From Actinomycetota bacterium (GTDB taxonomy: Bacteria > Actinomycetota > Thermoleophilia > UBA2241): a stretch of 15,967 nt of DNA. The notes beneath the pieces are model-generated. The model was not told the DNA's origin and did no database searches. It saw only the letters and a program-made list of their open reading frames with translations. The position numbers and the translations under genes are program-made. The stretch lies in assembly GCA_003158705.1 (NCBI GenBank), contig PMKX01000186.1, positions 8,565 to 24,531 on the forward strand. Direction: 5' to 3'. Shown here piece by piece: positions 7,839 to 14,318 of the stretch (the stretch's first letter is position 1; each line of letters starts with the position of its first letter).

Positions 7839-10023
7839 GGCTGCTCGCAGGCGGCGGCCGCGCCGCGGCGGCGGACGGCAGCCGGCACCGCGCGGCCGCC
7901 AACGACCGGCACGGCACCTGCGTCTAGGCCTCTCCGCGGGCGCGGCGGCCGGCCTCCTCCTGGTCGCCGTAGTGCTTGCCGTGTGCGTGCTTGGCTACGA
8001 CAAGGGTCTCTTCGCGCCCTACTATCTGAGCCGCCTCGGGCCGCTGTACGTGCTGACGGCGGCGCTCCTCGTCGTTTGGGCGCTCACTCTCAACGCGCGC
8101 GAGCCGCTGCGCTGCGATCTCGTCGACCTGCTGGCGGTGCTGGCGCTCGGGTGGTTGGTCGTCGGCGCCGCGGCCTCGCCGGCTCCCGCGATCGCCTGGC
8201 TGGGTTACTACAATCGCGGGACCGGCGTGCTCTTCTCGGCTGCCGTGCTCACGCTCTTCCTGGCCTCGCGCAGGTTGCTGCGCAGTCGCACCAGTCTGCT
8301 GACGCTCGCGCTGCTCGCGGCGGTGCTCGTGAGCATCGCCGGGCTCGTGGCGCTTGCCCAGGCGCTGGGTGCGCACACGATCCCGTGGCTGGGCGAGCAC
8401 ACATACTGGCCGCTGCCGACCTCATGGCCGGGGCGTATGACCGGCACCACCGGCAACCCCATCAACCTGGCGGGCGTGGGGCTGCTGGGCCTCTGGTTGG
8501 CGCTGCTTGCCGGCGGCGACGGAGGCTTCGCCGCCGGCCTCTCCGAGCGGCCCCGCCTGGCAGCGCGCGCGGTTGTCGCCGTAGGGGCGGCGTGCGGGCT
8601 CCTGGCGATCGTCCTCTCGGTGACCCGCGCGGCCTATCTCGGGGTGGCAGTAGCGCTGGTCGGCGTCGTCGTGCTGCTCGTTCGCCGCCGCCGCGCCCGG
8701 ATTCTCATCGTCGTCGGCGTGGTGCTGGCCGTCCTGCTCGCCGGCGCCTTCGTCAGGCTCGCCGGCGGCCGCTCGTCGGGCTCGCTGGCCGGGCGCCTGG
8801 GCGCCACGCACACCCGTGCCGGAGCTCTCGACTCATCTGACAGAGTGCGCCTCAAGCTGTGGCATGAGGCCGTGGCCGGCATCGGCGACCGGCCGCTGCT
8901 CGGCTATGGGGCCGGTGCGTTCGTGGTCGCCGACCGGCTGCACCGGCCGCGTAGCCTGCGTGTGTCAGAGCCCTGGCAGGTGGCCAGCGACCCGCACTCG
9001 GTGCCTCTGCTTGTTGGGTCCACCAGCGGCGTGCCGGGCTTGCTGCTGCTGGGCGCCATCGTGGCGCTCACCGCGGCGGCGATCGGCCGCCATGTGTGGC
9101 GGGCGACTGCGCCGTTCGGTTTCGCCGGCGCGGCGGACGACTCTGCCGGCGCCCCGCCGCGCAACCCGGGCGCCAGTGCTGGGGACGAGGCAGACCAGTG
9201 GCCTGCGGCCGCCGGGCTCGCATACCTGGGGGCTGTGGGCGTCTTCCTGCTGGTCAGCCCCCTCGACGCTGTGACGGCCGTGCCGCTGGCGGTCATCGCC
9301 GGCGCGACGCTGGGCCGTCCCCGCGCCGACTCTTGCCTGACGCGCGAGCTGCAGCTTCCGGTTCGCCGACGCGGCGCGCTCGTACTGCGCGTGGCCGTCG
9401 TCGCTGTCGCCGTCGCGGTGCTAGCCGGTGTCGCGGTTCTCGTCGCTCAGTATTACCGGGCCGACCGGCAGATGGGCACCTATCAGCGAACCGGTTCCTT
9501 GACGGCGCTCGAGCATGCTGCGGCGCTCTTCCCATGGGAGCCGATGTATCCGCTCGAAGCCGGCGGCCGCCTCTGGCGCGCAGGCATGACGAACGGCGAC
9601 CAGGCGCAGGTCTCGCGCGGTAACGACCTGCTCCGCGACGGCATCAGCCGGGACCCGACAGGGGCCATCGGCTACGCGGAGCTGGAACGTCTGGCGATCG
9701 CCCAGGGCAAGCAGGCTCAGGCGGCTCAGCCGGCTCGCGACGGCCTGCGCTGGAACCCCGGCCACCCAGTGCTCGAGGGCCTCTGGGCCTACGCGGCCGT
9801 GGATGTGCTCGTCAACCACGGTAGCCAGGCGCTGGCGCGCTCTATCGTCGACGCGGTGGTGGCTCTGCCGCCGGCCTCGCCGGACGCGTGGCACTGGATA
9901 GCCGCGGTGCGTGGCGCGCTGGGCGACAAGGCGGGCGCCACCGCGGCCACGGTGCGCGCCACGCAGATCGCCCCGCACATCTCCGACGCGCGCTACAAGC
10001 GGCGGCTCCTCAGCGGTCTCTGA
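7828..10023 (+). CDS. O-antigen ligase-like (Wzy_C) polytopic membrane protein with TPR-like tail
   Basis: A 731-residue protein if the TTG at 7828 is used; that start lacks a ribosome binding site, so the N-terminus is uncertain. An arginine-rich tail (1-33) precedes about eleven or twelve membrane segments spanning roughly 34-545. Wzy_C features are present: an SVTRAAYLG segment (about 264-272, the SRg.wLg position), the DRVRLKLWHEA...DRPLLGYGAGAF block (338-365), and a DPHS histidine (His390) where the family has its HN-type loop. Residues about 555-731 are soluble and helical with TPR-like repeats. Family members polymerise or ligate lipid-linked glycans on the outer face of the membrane. 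In a cell without lipopolysaccharide the product would more likely be an exopolysaccharide, wall polymer or glycoprotein. No glycosyltransferase or flippase gene lies next to it. Confidence 0.82.
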   Translation: MAREAARRRRPRRGGGRQPAPRGRQRPARHLRLGLSAGAAAGLLLVAVVLAVCVLGYDKGLFAPYYLSRLGPLYVLTAALLVVWALTLNAREPLRCDLVDLLAVLALGWLVVGAAASPAPAIAWLGYYNRGTGVLFSAAVLTLFLASRRLLRSRTSLLTLALLAAVLVSIAGLVALAQALGAHTIPWLGEHTYWPLPTSWPGRMTGTTGNPINLAGVGLLGLWLALLAGGDGGFAAGLSERPRLAARAVVAVGAACGLLAIVLSVTRAAYLGVAVALVGVVVLLVRRRRARILIVVGVVLAVLLAGAFVRLAGGRSSGSLAGRLGATHTRAGALDSSDRVRLKLWHEAVAGIGDRPLLGYGAGAFVVADRLHRPRSLRVSEPWQVASDPHSVPLLVGSTSGVPGLLLLGAIVALTAAAIGRHVWRATAPFGFAGAADDSAGAPPRNPGASAGDEADQWPAAAGLAYLGAVGVFLLVSPLDAVTAVPLAVIAGATLGRPRADSCLTRELQLPVRRRGALVLRVAVVAVAVAVLAGVAVLVAQYYRADRQMGTYQRTGSLTALEHAAALFPWEPMYPLEAGGRLWRAGMTNGDQAQVSRGNDLLRDGISRDPTGAIGYAELERLAIAQGKQAQAAQPARDGLRWNPGHPVLEGLWAYAAVDVLVNHGSQALARSIVDAVVALPPASPDAWHWIAAVRGALGDKAGATAATVRATQIAPHISDARYKRRLLSGL

Positions 10024-10097
10024 GCGCCGCTTCTCTGGCGCGGGCGCCCACTTGACGTAGAATCGTCTGGGGCCATTTCCATCGCAAGGGGGGACCG
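10024..10097 (+). promoter_or_regulatory. Short intergenic region with RBS of the 1257-residue exoprotein gene
   Basis: The 74-base gap contains a purine-rich ribosome binding site, AAGGGGGGA (10086-10094), three bases before the ATG. TTGACG (10052-10057) and TAGAAT (10058-10063) are present but directly adjacent, so they do not form one promoter; TAGAAT might act as a -10 box with a poor -35. GCGCC (10024-10028) and GGCGC (10037-10041) could pair as a small hairpin after the ligase stop. The RBS is well supported; promoter and hairpin are weak. Confidence 0.45.
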
Positions 10098-13000
10098 ATG
10101 GGCACGTTCGCACTCTACTCTCAGTCTCGGCGGGTGCTGGCGGCGCTCGCTCTGACGCTTCTCTTGGCCGTGCTCGCACTCGCGGGGCTGGCGCCGCCGG
10201 CGGCTCGTGGCGCCGACGCACGCGTCGTCGCCAACGCCGCCGGGCGCTACGACACCGTGGTTCTGCGCGATCTGGGCCACCGCACGGCTGCCCTGGTGTG
10301 CATGGTCGCAGACGGCGGCACCTTCACACCGCAGGAGCTGTGGCGCAGCAAGGCAGGCACCTTCGACGTCGGCAAGGCCAAGTTCGTCGTCGGTGACGTG
10401 AACGGCGACGGCATCGGCGACGGCATCGTGCTTTACGACTTGGGCAAGTCTCGTGCCCGCCTCTCTGTGTTCCTCAGCGACGGCAGCAAGGCGGTCGAGA
10501 AGACGGCCTGGACCTCCAAGCCCGGCGCGTTCTCCTGGTCGCGAGCGCGCCTCACGGTGGGCGATGTCAACGGCGACGGCTGCGACGACCTGGTCGCACT
10601 CTACGACCGCGGCCACGCGAGCGCGGCACTCTACCGCTTTGTCTCGCACGGGACGAAGTTCGTGCTCTCCACCGGGTGGAGAGCCCGTCGCGGCACCTTC
10701 TCGTGCGCTCGTGCGCAGCTGGCTGCCGGCGACGTGACCGGGGACGGCCGCGACGACGTGCTGATCCTGTACGGGGCGACCGCCACGTCGTCGCGCCTCT
10801 ACGTCTTCGCCGCCACCGCCAACAAGTTCGTGAAGAAGACGTTCTGGCACGGCGCCTACGCCGCCGGCCGCGCCCAGCTAGCGGCCGGTGACGTCGACAG
10901 CGACGGCAAGTGCGACCTCATCTGCCTGTACCGCAAGCCCGACCTGACGGGCCGCCTCGACGTGTTTCTGTCGTCGAAGAAGGCCTTCGCCGGCCCGACT
11001 GCCTGGTACGACGGCGCCGGCGGCCCGCTGCCGGCCACGAACTGTCGGTTGGCGGCCGGCGACGTGACCGGCGACGGCCGCGCCGACGTGGTCATCGCGC
11101 AGCCCGCCGGCGACACCATATCCAGCGTGACGGCCTGTGTCGCAGGAGCGTCGGCGTTCGAGCCTCACGTCTGGTGGGAGGGTGACTGGACCTATCCGAC
11201 CGTGCGCCTCGGCGTAGCGCCTTCGCCGGGCATGGTGATCTCCGACAAGGCCAAGGTGCTCGACCCCGGCTCTATGGGCGCCCTGCGCGCCGTGACCGCC
11301 GGCGGCACCATGACCTTCGCCGGCGAGACGGCTCAGCTCGGCCATGTGCACGTCGGCGACGTGCTGCTCGCGGCCCCCGACGCGAACTTCCCCGGCGGCA
11401 TCTGCCGCAAGGTGACGGCCGTGACCGATCAGGGCGGCGGCCTGCAGGTGACCACGGCCCAGGCGACCCTCAGCGACGTCATCGACGAGGGCGAGGTCGC
11501 CTTCAGCAAGCGCATAGCGACCAGCGACCTCTCCCCGCAGGGCGTCGTCGCCCCCGGTGTACGACTCATCACCGGCCCGGCGCCGCCCGGGGTCTTGCCC
11601 GGGTCGCCTGGCCGCGAATTCACGGACGGCATCGGCTTCGACATCACGACGACGATCGCCGGCACGGCCGAGGTCGAGGGCGACGTGTGGCTCGACCCGA
11701 CCACCTATCTCGACTGGAACATCGGCTGGACCGGGCTGAACAGCGCCGTCTTCACGCAGACGCTGGCCACCACGACCGACCTGAGCGTGAGCCTCAAGGC
11801 GTCGATCGACAAGGAGATCAAGCAGGAGATCTACAAGGAGCCGCTGGCCATCATCACCATCATGGTCGGGCCGCTGCCGGTCGTCATCACGCCGGAGTTC
11901 GAGGTGTACGTGGGCGCCAGCGGCAAGGCGACCGCCGGCATCACGGCGGGCCTCTCGATCAACACCGAGACCAGTGTGGGAGTCAGCTACGATGGCAAGG
12001 ACTGGCACCACACGGAGACCGCCACCCACGAGATCACCTGGAAGAAGCCGCAGCTCTTCGGCGGCCTGGAGCTCAAGGGGTTCGTGGGCGCCGGCCTCTC
12101 GTTCAAGCTCTACGACGTGGTCGGCCCCTACGCCAAGCTCGAGCTGTTCGAGAAGCTCGAGGCCGACACCTCCGACGACCCGTGGTGGACATTGAAGGCG
12201 GGCCTCGACGCGGAGATAGGCGTCAAGGTCGAGGCCCTCGACATCACCCTGGCCGAGGTCGGCTACACGCTCCACCTGTTCGAGTTCGTCATCGACCAGG
12301 CGGGGTCCGGCACTCCCGGCGACGGGACGGGGACGTACCACTTGCCCAGCGTGCGCGGCAAGGTGCTGGACGCCGGTGACGCGACGACGGGGGTGGAGTC
12401 CGCCCTTGTCGAGCTGCACGAGGGCGCCGGAGCGCCCGACGGCCAGCTGGTAGACACGGCGGAGAGTGCCGGAGACGGCAGCTACGTGTTCTCCGGCATC
12501 GACGCCGGCGACTACACCGTAGTGGCGAGCAAGGACGGCTACGCCCAGAACTCGCGCGACACCACTGTCGTCGCCGACAACACTGCGACGGGCCAGGACG
12601 TGAGCATCGCGCGCGATGCGACCCAAGGCGTGAGCGGGACGGTGTACACGCAGCCCGGAGGCGCGCCGGTCGGGTGGGCCGATGTGTCCCTGCGCCAGGT
12701 CAGCGAGGGATGGTGGGGGTTCACCGAGATCGACTCCCTCACGACTGACGCCGACGGCACCTTCGAGTTCACGGGGGTGCCCCCCGGAGACTACTACCTC
12801 TACGCCTCCCACTCCGGCTACGACTGCTTCCCCGACCGCCGCGACGTCACGGTGGCCGCAGGCCAGATGACCACGGGGCAGGATCTGCACCTCGTCGCCT
12901 GGTCGGCTCAGGGGCTCGCCGGCCGGGTGACGTCGGCGCTGGATGGTAGCGGCGTCGAAGGCGCCGGGATAGAGCTGCGCGAGGGCTACGACGCCCCGTG

Positions 13001-13871
13001 CGGCTACCTGTACCGGACCACTACGACCGCTGCCGACGGCTCCTACGCGTTCACCGGCGTCGAACCGGGCGACTACACCGTCGTCGGCCACGAGACCGGC
13101 TACGTCGATGGTCAGTGCGACACGAGCGTCGCCAAGGCGACGGTCACGGTGAGCCAGGACTTCGAGATGGCCCCGTACGTCGCGGATGGGGTGGCCAGGT
13201 CGGTCGACGGCGCCGACTTCATCCGCTACCCGATGTTCGTCGGCGTCGTGGACGACCAGATGCAGTTCTTGAGCCAGGCGACCTACGAGCTGTGGTTCAA
13301 GCTACGCGAGGCCGTCTCGGGCACCATCGCCCAGGTGAGCTTGGGGTACGGCAATTGGCCGGGCGGCGCGTCGGGCAACGGGCCGATCATGGAGCTGGTC
13401 GTCAACAACCAGGGCAAGCTCGCCTTCTACGTCAATGAGGGCGGCAGCTCCGGGCCGATGCAGAACGACTGGCAGCGCATGGCGGCGTCCGACTGGGACG
13501 CTGGCGAGGTGGAGGCCCAGGTCGACAAGTGGTACCACCTCGCCGCCGAGTTCGGCCCGGACGGCCTCAAGCTGTTCGTCAACGGCGTGCTGCGCGCCAG
13601 TGACCCCACGTTTACCGGCGCCCCTGCGCCAGACTGGAGCGACGGCACGCTGTACGGCGGCTGGGTGAGTCTGGGGGACAACGACACGATCCTCCCCGGC
13701 GGCCCGTCGCCCTTGGCCTCGTTCAAGGAGCTGCGTGTCTCCGACTACGAACGGTACAGCGGCGACTTCGAGCCGCCCGATACGATGACCTCGGACGCCC
13801 ACACGCTGTTGCTCGACCACCTGATCGGCGGCACCACCGGCGAGGACCACGGGATGGTGTGGGTGCCCTGA
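10098..13871 (+). CDS. Large secreted protein: FG-GAP/VCBS repeats, uncharacterised beta region, three Cna_B/CarboxypepD_reg-like repeats, LamG-like domain
   Basis: A 1257-residue protein with a clear Sec signal peptide (about 1-39; QSRR, a long Leu/Ala core, then ARGADA). Five FG-GAP/VCBS-type repeats follow, about 56 residues apart (loops near 98, 155, 211, 264 and 320), each with a calcium-loop pattern such as GDVNGDGIGD or GDVTGDGRDD. Residues about 375-745 are beta-rich and hydrophobic-polar alternating (PLAIITIMVGPLPVVITPEF is typical), with no function I can name. Three carboxypeptidase-regulatory-like or Cna_B-like domains start near 752, 845 and 940 (GSYVFSGIDAGDYTVVA, GTFEFTGVPPGDYYLYA, GSYAFTGVEPGDYTVVG). 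The C-terminus (about 1030-1257) looks like a LamG/concanavalin-type lectin fold (ATYELWFKL, WYHLAAEF, LKLFVNGVL). There is no LPXTG motif or C-terminal membrane anchor, so it is probably released or held non-covalently. An adhesin or glycan-binding role is inferred. Confidence 0.88.
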   Translation: MGTFALYSQSRRVLAALALTLLLAVLALAGLAPPAARGADARVVANAAGRYDTVVLRDLGHRTAALVCMVADGGTFTPQELWRSKAGTFDVGKAKFVVGDVNGDGIGDGIVLYDLGKSRARLSVFLSDGSKAVEKTAWTSKPGAFSWSRARLTVGDVNGDGCDDLVALYDRGHASAALYRFVSHGTKFVLSTGWRARRGTFSCARAQLAAGDVTGDGRDDVLILYGATATSSRLYVFAATANKFVKKTFWHGAYAAGRAQLAAGDVDSDGKCDLICLYRKPDLTGRLDVFLSSKKAFAGPTAWYDGAGGPLPATNCRLAAGDVTGDGRADVVIAQPAGDTISSVTACVAGASAFEPHVWWEGDWTYPTVRLGVAPSPGMVISDKAKVLDPGSMGALRAVTAGGTMTFAGETAQLGHVHVGDVLLAAPDANFPGGICRKVTAVTDQGGGLQVTTAQATLSDVIDEGEVAFSKRIATSDLSPQGVVAPGVRLITGPAPPGVLPGSPGREFTDGIGFDITTTIAGTAEVEGDVWLDPTTYLDWNIGWTGLNSAVFTQTLATTTDLSVSLKASIDKEIKQEIYKEPLAIITIMVGPLPVVITPEFEVYVGASGKATAGITAGLSINTETSVGVSYDGKDWHHTETATHEITWKKPQLFGGLELKGFVGAGLSFKLYDVVGPYAKLELFEKLEADTSDDPWWTLKAGLDAEIGVKVEALDITLAEVGYTLHLFEFVIDQAGSGTPGDGTGTYHLPSVRGKVLDAGDATTGVESALVELHEGAGAPDGQLVDTAESAGDGSYVFSGIDAGDYTVVASKDGYAQNSRDTTVVADNTATGQDVSIARDATQGVSGTVYTQPGGAPVGWADVSLRQVSEGWWGFTEIDSLTTDADGTFEFTGVPPGDYYLYASHSGYDCFPDRRDVTVAAGQMTTGQDLHLVAWSAQGLAGRVTSALDGSGVEGAGIELREGYDAPCGYLYRTTTTAADGSYAFTGVEPGDYTVVGHETGYVDGQCDTSVAKATVTVSQDFEMAPYVADGVARSVDGADFIRYPMFVGVVDDQMQFLSQATYELWFKLREAVSGTIAQVSLGYGNWPGGASGNGPIMELVVNNQGKLAFYVNEGGSSGPMQNDWQRMAASDWDAGEVEAQVDKWYHLAAEFGPDGLKLFVNGVLRASDPTFTGAPAPDWSDGTLYGGWVSLGDNDTILPGGPSPLASFKELRVSDYERYSGDFEPPDTMTSDAHTLLLDHLIGGTTGEDHGMVWVP
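10725..11090 (+). repeat. Near-identical 36-base direct repeats within the FG-GAP coding region
   Basis: Bases 10725-10760 and 11055-11090 match at 34 of 36 positions by hand alignment. Both encode the AGDVTGDGR calcium-loop segment of the third and fifth FG-GAP repeats. They are in the same frame and 330 bases apart, so recombination between them would remove exactly 110 codons, about two repeat units, without a frameshift. Confidence 0.8.
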
Positions 13872-13920
13872 CTTGACCGCGAGACGGGGAGTGGCGCAGC
13901 CACTCCCCGTCTCGTCAGGG
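13866..13920. terminator. Strong bidirectional hairpin terminator with bulged outer stem
   Basis: A perfect 15-bp stem, GAGACGGGGAGTGGC (13881-13895) with its reverse complement (13899-13913), closes on a three-base GCA loop. Outside it, CCCTGAC (13866-13872) pairs with GTCAGGG (13914-13920), leaving an eight-base bulge (13873-13880) on one side. The stop codon of the exoprotein gene is inside the outer stem. Neither side has a long T run, so it may rely on stem strength. Its symmetry lets it serve both the + gene and the broken minus-strand frame that faces it. Confidence 0.8.
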
Positions 13921-14111
13921 TGATTCTCTGAACGCTCGGCCCTCTTCGTCAGACGCCCGGCGCCCAGCTTGCCTATCTGCTCGGACGTCAGCCCGGCGAA
14001 GAGCGGCGCCTCCCTGAGATCGTCCTCGAGCATTCGCGATGGCGCGGCGCCGGCCACGACTCAGAGGTCGAGCATGCGAATGTCGAGCCTGCTGAGCCGT
14101 TTCTCGTTCAT
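13921..14111 (-). pseudogene. Broken minus-strand frame resembling the start of a Crp/cNMP-binding protein
   Basis: On the minus strand ATG at 14111 follows an excellent ribosome binding site (GGAGG, five bases before) and reads MNEKRLSRLDIRMLDL, then hits a TGA. The same frame continues past the stop into EDDLREAPLFAGLTSEQIGK, which strongly recalls the opening of cyclic-nucleotide-binding (Crp/FNR type) domains, where a short helix with L..vPLFagLs.eql precedes the beta roll. After about 15 more residues it runs into the terminator hairpin, so the beta roll and DNA-binding domain are missing. It may be a degraded regulator or fragment, or a short 16-residue peptide gene with an unrelated sequence behind it. 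A promoter-like pair lies just upstream. Confidence 0.4.
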
Positions 14112-14142
14112 GGCGTCCTCCGCGTCCGTTCGTGCCTTTCGG

Positions 14143-14171
14143 AGCGTAGCAGGGGTGCCGATGGCGGTCAC
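14143..14171 (-). promoter_or_regulatory. Candidate minus-strand promoter for the broken Crp-like frame
   Basis: On the minus strand GTGACC (14171-14166) and TACGCT (14148-14143) are 17 bases apart, with a TG before the -10 box. A transcript would start near 14136, about 25 bases before the minus-strand ATG at 14111. The boxes are only moderate matches to consensus. Confidence 0.3.
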
Positions 14172-14199
14172 CGGACTGCGTCTGCCGACTGCGCCACGC

Positions 14200-14228
14200 T
14201 TGACAGCGCAGCGGCGGCAAGGTATTCA
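14200..14228 (+). promoter_or_regulatory. Near-consensus sigma70-type promoter for the clostripain-like gene
   Basis: TTGACA (14200-14205) is a perfect -35 box; 17 bases later comes TATTCA (14223-14228). Transcription would begin near 14235, giving a leader of about 84 bases before the TTG start at 14319. It is about 30 bases from, and divergent to, the weaker minus-strand promoter candidate. Confidence 0.6.
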
Positions 14229-14306
14229 CATCCTACGATGTCAGGCCGTCCCCTCCGAGACCTCGGGACGGCGGTGTGAGTAGGTCGCCTCATTGAAGGG
14301 CACGTC

Positions 14307-14314
14307 AAGGAGGA
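14307..14314 (+). promoter_or_regulatory. Strong ribosome binding site that fixes a TTG start
   Basis: AAGGAGGA is an almost full anti-16S match, four bases before TTG at 14319. It decides the start of the clostripain-like gene, since the TTG is followed directly by a signal-peptide sequence and no ATG or GTG is better placed. Confidence 0.85.
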
Positions 14315-14318
14315 CCAA

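Noticed and set aside
7397..7927. 176-codon + frame between immunity and ligase genes
   Set aside because: It has Arg/Pro/His-rich composition with no motif and overlaps the ligase start in the wrong frame.
10051..10063. TTGACG next to TAGAAT as a promoter
   Set aside because: The two boxes are directly adjacent, with no spacer, so they cannot act together.
10878..13091. 737-codon open frame on the minus strand
   Set aside because: It lies opposite the middle of the well-supported exoprotein gene. Long antisense frames are common in GC-rich genes with strong third-position bias; its translation is low-complexity Val/Ala/Gly/Arg/Asp with no motif.
13302..14057. 251-codon minus-strand frame as one gene
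   Set aside because: Only its first 45 or so residues look like protein (Crp-like start); the rest is read through the terminator and antisense to the exoprotein gene.
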